Shown: piece after piece, positions 39,677 to 51,859 of the stretch
How the letters are laid out: each line of letters opens with the position of its first letter
Numbering within the stretch: position 1 is the first letter of the stretch
DNA from: Limnoperna fortunei
Taxonomy: Eukaryota > Mollusca > Bivalvia > Mytilida > Modiolidae
Assembly (NCBI GenBank): GCA_944474755.1
Contig: OX104122.1
Location: 26,377,956-26,441,955 of the forward strand
DNA length: 64,000 bases
Direction of reading: 5' to 3'
Position numbers and translations under genes: made by a program
Notes under the pieces: model-generated
Told to the model about the DNA's origin: nothing
Seen by the model: only the letters and a program-made list of their open reading frames with translations
Databases searched by the model: none

Positions 39677-39799
39677 GCTGTGACAATGGCTTGTAACCAG
39701 TATGCGTTACAGAAGTTCAGAACAATCTTGACACAGTGGCGTGAACCAGCATCTCCACGACAGAGACCTAATAAGCAATGGCACCAGAAATGGCCTTAA
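39677..39799 (+). other. Possible terminal coding exon, unassigned
   Basis: After ttcaaccag, 40 codons (AVTMACNQYALQKFRTILTQ, then WREPASPRQRPNKQ...) end in TAA. Base composition is richer in G and C than the surroundings, and the residue mix looks protein-like. The polypyrimidine tract is weak, no partner exon is seen, and no family is recognised. It may be chance. Confidence 0.2.
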
Positions 39800-40139
39800 A
39801 CCCTAAAGGATTATAACACTATGTTTCGCAACAATCAAAAATGATATGTAGTAATTAAAATGATATTAAATAACAATGTAAACAATATTAAAAATATGTT
39901 AAGATATAACGGGGTATTTTAATTGTTACGTTGGTTAATCTTTTTCATCGCCAGGCATGTGATATACAAAGCCTCGATTTCCGGGTTTATAGGATGTCGT
40001 GTTTTCTGTGGGGAGCTGTGTCTGTTATAAGTTTGTTCCTTCGGACTAACTGCTTGTATAAGCCATGGGTTAACGTGTTAAATGCTACATATCTGTTCAT
40101 TATATATGTAATTTTCTAATCAAAGGCTATCTTATTTCT

Positions 40140-43100
40140 ACATGTTCTAACATATACGCTTATAATGAAGATAAGACATCAGAATTCCTTATTTGTAAGG
40201 AAATGGAAATAAATGTGTTTCCATATAGTGTTTAAGTTCATTATTCCCTATTTGTCAGAAAAGTCTGTACATCAAATCTTGTTACATGTAATTTGTGTTC
40301 TTAATCATTAAAGACTTGGTAATTTATCTTTGAAAATTGATATTACTGTCAGCGTAAACTATTGTACAAACCATAAATAGGAAGACAAATGAATCAGAAG
40401 TCGCTAAAGAAAACTTGACAAATGAAAAACAAAATTGCTTTTTCTGAGCTTTAAAACATTTATTTTACGTCAAAGTAATTGAATTCGAATTTGTTTTTTA
40501 TATGAATGCGAGAATTTGGAAAATTGCTGTAAAATCAATACCCTTGTCAATCAAAAGAGTGCAAGAACTAAATGTTTATTGTAAAATTTGAAGAACATTA
40601 CTAATAAACGGAAATTCGTGTTTGAAGTTGTTATTTAGTGAAGGGGCATGGAATTTGAAGACAAGAATAGAATGTTAAAGTGTCGTAAAACGGAAATGCT
40701 TTAAAATTTGAATGATATAAAATATTAGTCAGAATGTCGACATGATACTGAAAGGCTTTGTTGAGGCATCTATTAGTTCCAAGAAATATACAGAGTGTTT
40801 TATCTGTAATACACAAATTATGTGTCAGACTCTATCGTAATGTGGTTTATTTCGAAGTCCGTCGTTTTTTTTTCAAAAATCTTATGTGAACGACCTTCTT
40901 TGTTCTTAGTACAAACTTGGCCACACAATTTTTTTGGTGCCTGGTTTCAAATGCGTATCCGGAGGGGTGATTAATGGAAAAACATACTTGCCGTATAAAA
41001 AAATAAAATATCAACTCATGTTTTTACCACTATCTCAAAAGTGCAATAGCAAAACAAAATCCTACATTAAAAATGAACAGCACATCACGCTTCACATTTT
41101 TTTAATCAATCAGTTGTATGACGCCTTCCCGTAGGAGCTATTGGCCAACATTCAGATTTTTTAAATGTTTTTAGTTTTACATTAAAATGTAAAAACTTAA
41201 GAGCCAGTTTGTTGTTAACTGCAAAAATGAGCGCAAAAAATGCATAAATTGGCCCCAAATTGTCAGACGACTCCTTTTATTTCAAAGTATTATTTGTCAC
41301 GTTCAAAAATAGATAGAATATTTATCGTCAAGAAATTAGTATCTATACTGCAAACTTACATACCTCATCAGTTGAGAAATATAGACAACTTATGCAGAAG
41401 AAGCTTGAATACTGCTGCGGAAAATTAATTATTTGAAGATTAAATCGTCTCGATTGTCATAAATCCTTGTGCTGAGATGACCATTATTGTCATATTCTTA
41501 GTCCGAGACTAAAAAGTGTGCAGACGAAGCTGTTTTTGTGGTTTCTATAAGTTCTGAAGGATATATTAACGGAAATTGAGGGTTGCTAATTGAAAGGCCA
41601 TCATCAATATATACTTAAAATTGAAGAACCTAGCTTCTGTTGTCTTCTTGTCTTTAATTAGACATTTGGGAAAATTCCGTAATCATTATTATATTTAGGG
41701 TATCCCAAAGCAAACATGGACTTTTGGTGGTAGCAATAGCAACCCGCAAATCCGGATCTGTAATGTTTTGCAAATTAGGTAACGAAACAACGGTAGTTAA
41801 CTTAACGGCGACCTATAAAGATCAAACTTGGTTTCAGGATCCACTTGCTTATGTTGTTACAAAAATGAAACTTGAACATTATTTTCTCAATTGTAAAAAG
41901 ATTCAATCTATTCCAAAATTTCATGCTTGCTTGACTTGGAAGGTTTACATAATATTTTATTTTCATTTCGTTATTATGATACGATCAACTTCCAGATGAA
42001 ACCAACACTTCAACATTTTCTTGCGTTATAAAATATATATGATACAGGACGCTATACATTACAACTATACATTAATTGTGCATTTGCCTTTTTTCGTGGT
42101 CACACGAATTGGGGTGGGCAGCATAACAAAGGTTAAATATATCATATAAAGGTTTCTGTGTAGAAAAATCTAAGGTATTCGAATTCTCCTCGTAAAACCA
42201 ATGTTGTAAATGAGTAGTTTTTCGTATTTGTCTTCTTTCATTCCTTCTCGTCTTCATACCGTGAAAATATTTAACTATTATGTATATTCTGTGTTGTTCG
42301 GATTTAAATTATTTGATTTATTTATCGGTAAAGACAATTCTGAATTGGAAAACTTTTGTCTTATAAATTTGATGCCTATTTTGAACAATAAAACATGTTT
42401 AAACTAAACCCGCAATTCCACACAAACCCTAAACGGAAATTAACAAAAATTTAATCTTTGTGACAGTACCCTTAAATTGTCGAAATGATATTTGGGGCTT
42501 TACATAGCAAAATTTGGGTTTTGCTGCCATTCTGTGACATAGGGACATATGGAAGCGGCGGTATCAATTTTATTGCGGATATTTTTTATGACCGCTTCTA
42601 AAAATGCGTCAGGTCGTAAGTCAATCCATAAATATCATACGACTGTTGCATATGTTTACCGGACTGTTTGTATACTCTTGTAGATTTTTGGTATGTGATT
42701 CCATAGTGATATGTAACAGATTAAGATTACGTTTCGTTCCGTTCATCTGATATTTTACAGAAATAATAACGGGCCTTGTGTTCTTAAATTTAATCAAAAT
42801 AATTCTTTTTCTTTGAGTCTAAAATTATGAGTTACAGATCAAAATTACATTTTGTTCCGCTTCGCTGATATTTAAGGAAATTACGACTTGAAATTCGGAA
42901 ATTTCATCAAAATAATAGTTTAATAAAAATAAACATTTCCAAGGTTGTGAGTCTTCACTATCAAATATAATATAGCTATGTCAAGCAGAGTATGGGGCAT
43001 CATAGGTGTTTCCAGAAACAAAGACATTACCAAATAGTTTTATTTTAAGATCGTTAAAATACAGCTGTGTCAAATTAGTGCGGGCGGTATTACTTTTTTG

Positions 43101-46100
43101 AAACTTTAGGCTGAATACTTTATAAACAAATTGTAAACAACAAAATAAGCTATGCATATTATTTAAGCAATATTGTTTCTAACAACCTTGTCTTGTTGAG
43201 ATAGGGCGATGAAACGCTGCTAGGAGTCTCTAGTTTAAAATAATTACCAACATACAATAATAAAGTTTAAGGCAAAAATGTTCATTTTTTTCGCCATTTG
43301 TACACATGGCTTAATAAAAAAGCATGTTTTGTTCTTGACCTATATCCTCAAACGGTAACGTACAAAAAGAGTACAAACAGTGTGTATCTAACAAATTTTA
43401 GCCGAAACAGGGCGTAACTGGGTAACAAAAACAAATATGGATATGGTAGAAAATGGCATAGTTTTCAATTTGCTAAAAATACACCTTACATATAACAATT
43501 TGATAAAGTACAATAGCTATCAGACATTGATGTATGGTTTAGTACTCAGTTATAGCAAGGACTAATTACAATGTACTCAAACAAGTAAAATATGTCATTA
43601 ATTTACTAAAAATAATTGTTGAGAGGATTTTTTTTACATATTTTGCAAGTTCAATTAGCATTTCATCATTTAATGTAGATGCTTAGATTGAATCTTTTAC
43701 ATTTAAGAAAATAATGTTCAAACTTTTCATTTGTGTGAACACATAAGCAAGTGAAACCAAGTTCGATCTTAATGAGTGCGAATGTACGCTATATTTCCTG
43801 TGGTTTTATTGAAGGTTGTAAGTAGCTCAATTGGAATCTGCAAGTTTTATTTTAGAGAACGCTAAACAAAATGAAATCGTAGCAATTTTCTTTAAATAGA
43901 TTCCATTGTTTAAGCAATAGTTACTTTACTACGGCAAATTAGCGATGAATATTTCTTTCTTCGTTTGTAACGTATCAATAAACATATCGGCTTTGATTCT
44001 TAAAGGGAAATATCAGATTTTGTAAAGCTTCATTTCTAATTATGGGAATCCTGTAAGAATGATCTAACACTTAGCTGTTTTATTCGATTCAAGTCATAAG
44101 AAGTGGTTAATTAAAAAGGATAGTTTTTCTATGACTTTACAGGTTTAAAAACATACGTCTTTTATATTTTTATACCAATACATACTAATTTCATTTTTAA
44201 GTGCAGAAAGGTCTTACTAGTTTTGTTTAAACAAGACTCATCTTCGCTCAAACAGAGAATATTGAATAACTAAATAATTAAAATGATGAAGCCCTTTTAT
44301 CTCCTTATTTCAAAATCCTCAATACGACAAAGTAAAATTTCACGTTTGAAATATAAACATTCTCAGAATTACACATTTTTAGCGGTAAATATTAAGAACG
44401 ACTGAATCATAGAATGGATTATTAATATTTATGTCGACAATGAACTAAGACTGCCCGCCTAGTTTTAGCCTTAAAGACTAAACTAATAAACTAGATACAC
44501 TATATTACAATATAAAATAGAAAGTTGCTAATAAGCTGTTTAAAGAAGAGCATATCAGTATTCTTTCAATCCTTAGTAAATTATCCACTTGACAGGCAAC
44601 ATCCTAGCAGCACCTACATATAGAGTTTATGTATCTTAGTTTATGAAATATTCCTGAAATTTTTTTATATAATTGTTACTGATAAAAAACTGCTTAAACA
44701 TGAATTCATGACAATTATAATAACGTCTTCCCATTAGACGTTTTACAGTTATAACTTATAATGAATGTTGCTTATGGCCGCTTATGGACAAAATCCTTAG
44801 GACACAAAGTGGCAAAAAGCTATGTATGCCATTACATTTCGAGACTTCGCCTTTAACATGCTCCCAATATCAAAGATTTTTTGTCCTTTTTGACCTTGTT
44901 CTTTCGAACTGAAAACCCCCAATCGAAACGCTTACACTCAAATAATTCAATGTCGTGATTTGACCAAATAGAAGGCTTAATTAGCTTAAAAGTTAGCAAT
45001 AGAGCCGTTATAAGCCAAAAGCATTTAAACTGCTAATGTTAATAACTTATGGTCTTCACCATTTTGTCATCTTGAACATTGACCTCCAGAACAGCGTCAA
45101 GTCAAATTCTATCAAATCGAAGTGCCTAGCAATCACAGAGTCACAGTTAGGAAAAGTCTTTTACAACCAATATTTTCTCGTTTAAGACAACATACGATGT
45201 CACGAAGTAAAATCCGGTTGAATAGTCCTGATGAAGCATATATTTTTTGAGTTCGAGAAAGAATGAGAGTTACTAAAATCATTTCCGATAAACAACAACT
45301 TCTGGTTGTAAAAATGTTGCGGAAATAATTATTTTTGCTTCAGACATTAATAGTAATTTCTAATTAAAAATTTTCGGTCAATTGTACAATTATAAACAAG
45401 TATATGAACTGATGACAAATTTTGAAATCTAGCCCTTCTAACTGTTTGCGTACAGCCAGTCCTTTTATTTCATAATTTATTGCTAAAAACCGCGTCAATA
45501 TCTGATAAGTGATATACATTTAGCAGGTTTTTATATGTAAAGTGCATTTGAGTAAATTAACAGAAATGACATTTATAACTATATCCGTATATTTTCCATA
45601 ATGATTTTTCGATAATGTTTATATTACTTTTATATGTTACCGTTTGCGGATCAAAACCCTTTTCCTCCATATGCACATCAAAGATACCAAAATGCAATCA
45701 ACAAAATCTAAATAGAAATTTCTCGTCAATGGTTAACAGAAAGCTAACGAGCAATCATTGTAAAGTGATGTATAAAAAGTCGTTTAATTGATAGGTTAAC
45801 TGGTGTTTGTTGTCGATTTTAGATTAAAGATCTAAATAAACAAAAAACCTACTTAAACTGTGTGTTGTGTAGTAACTCTTCAGCTTACGAAGATAAATGC
45901 GATATTTTATATCGCCAAAACATGAACTGTTGAACAATAAGACATCAATGAAATATAGCATAAGTTGGACAACATTTATGATAGTTTTGTTATAGCGTTC
46001 TTAAATGAATACAAAAACTAATCGGCGAGATCTTAAGAAAGGTCGAGCTTATTGTATGTAAAGTGTCTGTACACGACCACCATAAATGACAATATGCAGT

Positions 46101-46282
46101 CCTTTAAAACATCAAAACATTAAAGCATTGCAAAGTAGTGTACAGGGAATTGTAAAATATGGACTACTGAAAAAACATTAAAAAAACACTTACCATTTTT
46201 AAATCAATTACATGCAAGATCAGAGTGATTAAACAAAGCACGATTGACCTTAACCTATAACTAAATATTGGTCTCTGCGTCT
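40140..46282. other. Intergenic, no gene seen
   Basis: About 6 kb of AT-rich, mostly unique sequence. Open frames are short and without splice context. The only structure I find is a diverged tandem duplication at 42717-42955. Confidence 0.55.
42717..42955 (+). repeat. Diverged tandem duplication, about 118-bp unit
   Basis: The order acagatta-agattacgtttcgttccg, ctgatatttt, tcaaaataat, and gag-tc is repeated as acagatca-aaattacattttgttccg, ctgatattta, tcaaaataat, gtgagtc in the next 118 bp or so. Confidence 0.7.
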
Positions 46283-46433
46283 TTCGTTAGGAAACTGGCA
46301 ATTCTTGTCAGTTGAGATTGGAGTCGACTGCAACCTGCCCGCCTGCAGTGAGACGCGAACCCGCAGCCTCAGTGTTCACAGACCACGTGATCAATAGTAG
46401 ACGAGCTACCTAAATTACTCAGCCACGGAGTCC
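46283..46433 (-). mobile_element. tRNA-derived SINE, antisense, lacking the 3' half
   Basis: Reverse-strand head and middle: taggaaactggcaattcttg, gattggagtcgactgcaac, gtgagacgcgaacccgcag, gaccacgtgatcaatagtag, cagccacggagtcc. The AATAAA region and tail are absent, so this is a 3'-deleted copy. Confidence 0.88.
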
Positions 46434-49400
46434 ATTGTAGAAATTTTATTCAAACAATTTTTTTAGTTTAAACGAGAAACATAGTAGAGAAGAAAAAAGT
46501 GTTAATGATGTTACAAAACTATAAAGCTTTAAGGATTCTGAAAGAATTTATGAATTGTTAAGTGTTTACATCTAATAGACCTTGTTTACAGCTCTTAAAA
46601 TATGTTAATATTTTTGAGAAAAAATTGGGAAGAATATTTGGCTGACCCCGCTTTATAGTTTTGCCTTTATGGGCACTTACAGTTTTGTATTTACTAGAGG
46701 TAAGTATGGCGGTAAATAAAATGCCACATAAAGCTAACACTTGGAGTTAATTTAATTAAATAATGCCAATGCTTTTCTTTTATTGTTTGTTTGCAAATCT
46801 AACATTTCAGATTTTTTGGTTTCATGAGGTCTTTAATCTCGTGTAATCTTTGTGTGTTAAAATTACAGCTTGCCTTGCTTTAAAGTAATTTCTAAATGCA
46901 CCTTACAAATAAGTATAATTTCAAATGTCAAGCTACTTGTCCTTCTACAAATTACAGACACACCAGGGATCGGCGATTTGACGTGTCATTTTTATTTGCA
47001 TACTGTTCATTATTAAAAACAAACTTCATGAAATCTAGTTATTTTTATTCCTCTGTTTAAATGTCTCAAATGTTTACACATCCAATAGTGTTGCAGTCTT
47101 ATTTTTCAAGGACACAAATATTGAATGACGTTTGATATTAGTTCCATAATTTATTGAAGCATTCCATCATCATAAAACTCTTCTTTTAATTACACTCTTA
47201 GCTTTGACACATATCGGATATTTAAAAAAAATAAAAACGTAATTTTAAAGGTCCAAAAAAATAAAATATTGAAATGTACTTTATCATTTTTACTCGATAT
47301 CATGGATTGTTCAGGTTAAAACGTTAGGTGGTGTCAAGAGAATCATTACAACTTTTGTAACATGCAGGTAGTCTTATATGTCAACTAGTAGTATTTTTGT
47401 CATTAAATATAGTTTTTTAAACAGATCGGTTTAATTGACATATTTTCCAAATTTTTCAAACATAAAATCAAGGTAAGTATATATTTTAAGGAGCGTATTA
47501 TTGTATCCCTTAATACATAAACTTGCATGTAAGGAGAGTGATTTGTACCTCTGTAAGTCATTTCAATTTTGGAGCCACTCCTCCAAACAGTTAATTGGTG
47601 CTTTTTAATTAAAAAATGAAATTTGTCTAATGTTTATATTAATTCATAACATATATGGCCTGTTAGATGACGCCTTTTGAACTTACTATCGGCAGACCAA
47701 AGGGCACACATTATTCTCCTATCCTCGCCTTAATGTTTCTGTACTTTTTTTAAAGCTTTATTTTCCGGAGATATGTAAATGAAAAACGCTAACATAGGTC
47801 TGTAATTTCGCTATTAATGTCTAGACAATCCCAAGTTGTTGACTATGTGCATTTTATCAATTCTGGCAGAAACACAAACTACTACACGCTCAAGTCGCCC
47901 TAATATTTACACCTATTGCTAGAAACAGATTCGAAAATAGAACAAAAAACTACATACTAAACTCTATGACCAGCGTGACGACTTTATCTTTCGAATTTTT
48001 AATATCCAGTTCGTCGACTCGCAGCACATTCGTAGGGTGTTAACATTTGATCTATCATACGTCATCCCAGATCTTGCGACTGGTATGACGATTTTCTCGA
48101 CTGGACACTGGTGTTAACTAAACAGTTACTCAAACAGGGTTGTTGTACCTTATATATGTCATTCATATATAATTTTGTCCAGAAATAACATCACTTTTGG
48201 CACATGGTATGTGCAAACATTGATAGTGCCTGTCAAGATAAAATTTACAAATGAAAAAGGATGTCACATGAACATCTAAGGCCTCTATAAATTTCGATGA
48301 AAAAACACAAACTGCATTTTAGTGGCAGGGAGAACAAACGAGCAGTGTTGGTTTCTTGTTCACAACGTGTATGTCTTATTGTGTGGAGGTCAAAGTAATG
48401 GGATAGGTTGTCATTAAAGCAACTACCACTTTCGATTTATTTCTAAATTTCAATTAAAATGTAAAACAAGTGGAAAAATCACAGGACAGGACAAAATCTG
48501 GATTGCGGATAATACGCTCAACAAAAAAAAACCATTAAGAGCAAAACAAAATATTTTACGATATTAAGTGAGAACACAGATTTATGTTATTGTTACACGT
48601 ACCGGACTGATATAAAAACAAGAAAGTTTCCTTCTAATTTTTTTCAAACTCTAAATTGAAAATAACCACAAAACACGTCAATTTACTAAATGCTCAATGT
48701 CAATGAAGTTTGGTTACCGGGTAGATTACAGTGTCCCAAATGATGGAAAATTACCTCTGACATTTAATTCTACTATATTTCCCCTATTTCAACTCGTGCT
48801 TAATGTAAATGGTAAACTAGGGCGATTTGTCTCAATAAAATAAAATGAAACTCGACACATTCAAGGATCAACAGGCATGTATCTGCTGTGCAACAATTGA
48901 TCAAAGTTTCAATTTACAAATGTTCCCAATTTTCTACATCTACCTAAAATTAGGAAGAATTTAACGTGGTCCTATTTCAATGAACTTTCATGTTAGGTAA
49001 TATATAATTGCACCGAGTGGAACGTTACCTTTAGAATTGTTAAACCATGCGCTTCAAACTGTCGACTGCAAAGCGTCAAATTATCGACTTTGCCCGCTTC
49101 ATATGAAATTTACTGTATAACTAGATTTTATATCTTTATTCGAATGGCGTTTAGAAGACTTGTGACTCCAATATAATTTATTTATTTTTTCATTTTTTAT
49201 CTTACGTTTTATCTTATTCATTATATCTATACATGTTATGCGAAATTGAATGCTTACTCAAAGAACATGGTTGCCATTACTGAGTGGATTGACGCGATGA
49301 TTAACTTTGCATCATTCTGGACAATATTTTGATTCGTTACATACATAAATGACAATTAAATTTTTTCAATACCGAGATGCGATCATATTTTGTTTCACAA

Positions 49401-49692
49401 TTATGACATCAACCATAAACGTAAAAACCTTTTATATCCTGTTTTCCATAGCTTATTGGACTATGGAGCTGACTGATTTCAATGAACAGTGATCATTGCA
49501 TTTAAGTGTGTTTGATTCTTGATTTGTCCTGTTACCGGAAATATTTTCTCCCACATTTAACCTAACGTGTGATTTTAAAGAGTACCACTTACTTTGATAT
49601 TTTGACGATTTTCTTTGGGTACTTCGGCGATGGTCGAAGTTGCTACGATAAAACTCCACTATTTCAGATTATAATATGTATTTTATTTTACG
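46434..49692. other. Intergenic, no gene seen
   Basis: AT-rich sequence without recognisable coding, RNA or mobile features. Confidence 0.5.
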
Positions 49693-49704
49693 CTTTAAGG
49701 GTTG

Positions 49705-49974
49705 CTGGTTTGTTTCTTTTAATGGTGTTTAACGCCACTTTCAGCAATTTTACATTCACAGATATTTCATGGCATCCAGTTTGTCATGCGGAGAAAGCCG
49801 GAATACCAAGAGAAAAACCTGACATCCGGTAGGAAAACTGGCAATCCTTGTCAATTAAGATTGGATTTAATTGCACTCTGCCGCAGTGAGAATCGAACCA
49901 TCAATTTCAGTGTTGACAGACCACGTGATCATTAGTAGACGAACTTTCTTAACCACTCGGCCACATAGGCCCCA
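49705..49974 (-). mobile_element. tRNA-derived SINE, antisense, full length
   Basis: From the aatggtgtttaacgccactt tail to the cactcggccacataggcccc head. Flanked by ctttaagggttg (49693-49704) and cttaaagggttg (49975-49986), a 12-bp duplication with one mismatch. Confidence 0.92.
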
Positions 49975-50469
49975 CTTAAAGGGTTGAAATGAAACTATTT
50001 TCTTGAATAATCATTATACTGGTTATCGATCATTGTGATCGTTGTGGTTAATTAAATTATAATTTCAAATCTAATCCGATTTGAATGGTCGAAAATAAGA
50101 ACAAATACAGGACCAGTTATAAATACAAAATGTTTTCCATCTTAATGATTGCGTCAAATAAAAGTGATTTCTTTGTTGAAATGATATGTTAATTACGTCT
50201 ATTATTTAAGGATTGTTTTCAATTGCTTAGATTATTGGATACAAAAGACTTTGTGTCGGTTTACACTTATAAACGACTGATAGCATGTAAAACAATTGTC
50301 AAATTTTCTAAGTCATTTTAACGCCAGTCGTTAAAGTATAATTTTGAAAAAAAATTAAGGTCTTACACGAGGTCTTAAAACCCGATGCCTTAATGCAATA
50401 TAATACTTATCTCGTACTCTCAGAATAATTTCAAAAGCACAATTTCAATTTATAAACACTGGGACCATA

Positions 50470-50750
50470 CTGTGAATGGTCACATTTCTCAACCCACAGA
50501 GCTGCCTAGCGCGTCCACAATTGGAAGATGGAGAAGGTCTCTGGTCCAGTGGTTGTCAGGTCAACGGAAAGCCTGACCGCGGACTACAGTGGGTATTGTC
50601 TTTGGAAAGTGACAATCCCCTTGAACGATAAAAATCCCTTTTGTAGATGTCAATTGGAGAACGTTTGTTGTAGCCGCAATGAAATTCTCAATTTTCCGCC
50701 CATACCAATTCCCTATATGTTTCCTGTTGTAGTCAAAACGTTTGTCCTTT
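50470..50750 (+). mobile_element. SINE-like family B copy, partial
   Basis: Shares gttgtcaggtcaa, gaaagcctgacc, tacagtgggta, cccttttgtagatgtcaa and ttgtagccgc with the copy at 35850-36265; the tail is missing. Confidence 0.6.
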
Positions 50751-51657
50751 GATCCATCCAAATTGTTACTTTTCTAAATGTCAAAAGTGATTAAGTGCAC
50801 AATAAAAAATTTCTATTTCGTGCAGACTAACGTAATGAAAATACATTACTTAATTTAAAGGATTGAAGCTTCAAGAATTTAACGTTTAATAAATTTTTAC
50901 AATTTATTATCTGTCAAAGGGATGAGTATTGCGGCAATTTAAAGCTAGTTTATAACGTTACAAATGAGTTTCAAGCCATCAAAATTTTATAATATAGGTT
51001 TGTATACATAGAATAAAAAACAAAAAATAGTCAATAACAAATGTCAATTGTTTCATAAATCAAACTTAAAAAATCGGTTAACTGTACAAAAGTTGCAACG
51101 AAAAGCTTTACTGTCAAACACCTATAGTCACATTTCTAGTATCTAAATTAGATGTGAATTTTAATTACCATTTCTGTTGCATGATTGACAATATTCTCTG
51201 TGGTTTACTCGTATTCTTAGCAAACCTTTGCTAAGTTAAGGAAATTTCGTAGTGATGGATAAACTCGTCGCGGCGGTCGATTCTTTAATTTATGTTGAAA
51301 CATAATTTATATATCAGCTACAGTTAAACGATTGTACCAGTGTTGTATGCTTTTTGTCGTAAAAACGGAATTAATTCTACCTGGTATGAAAACAATGAGC
51401 AAGTATGGTTTAATAGGATGCTCCAAAGCCACTAATATTTTACGATTATAATTTCCATCGTCTTGATAATATCTTTAGTATACTTGTATTTCTGATGGAG
51501 GTAGAACTAAAAACTGAAAATTTTACGATATCCAGAATATCCCACATGACGTTAATTTATACTCTTACCTCTTAGGTTCACACACCTCCATGTGACGCCC
51601 ATGGTTTTAAAAAATGTTTTCCTTTTTTATCTGTTATTTATCTCACCGTTTCATTTA

Positions 51658-51852
51658 TAATGGGTTCGAGCCTCACTGCGGACAGGATGCGTTCCAATCT
51701 TAATTGACAAGGATTGCCAGTTTTCCTACCGAAGGTCGTTGGTTTTCTCCGGTTAATCCGGCTTCCTTCCCAATAAAAAACTGGACGCCATGATATATAC
51801 CTGAAAAATTGCTGAAAGTGGCATTAAACATAATGCAAACAAACAAACAAGA
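51658..51852 (+). mobile_element. tRNA-derived SINE, 5'-truncated
   Basis: Starts at box B (gggttcgagcctc), keeps ttgacaaggattgccag, cccaataaaaaactgg with AATAAA, and ends attaaacataatgcaaac plus aaac repeats. Confidence 0.9.
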
Positions 51853-51859
51853 AAAATTA

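Noticed and set aside
41724..41999. 91-codon open frame as a gene
   Set aside because: Composition and context look like chance; no family, no splice signals of note, no conservation evidence.
45225..45270. Hammerhead ribozyme core (ctgatga and gaaa words)
   Set aside because: The required stem II between the two conserved words does not form.
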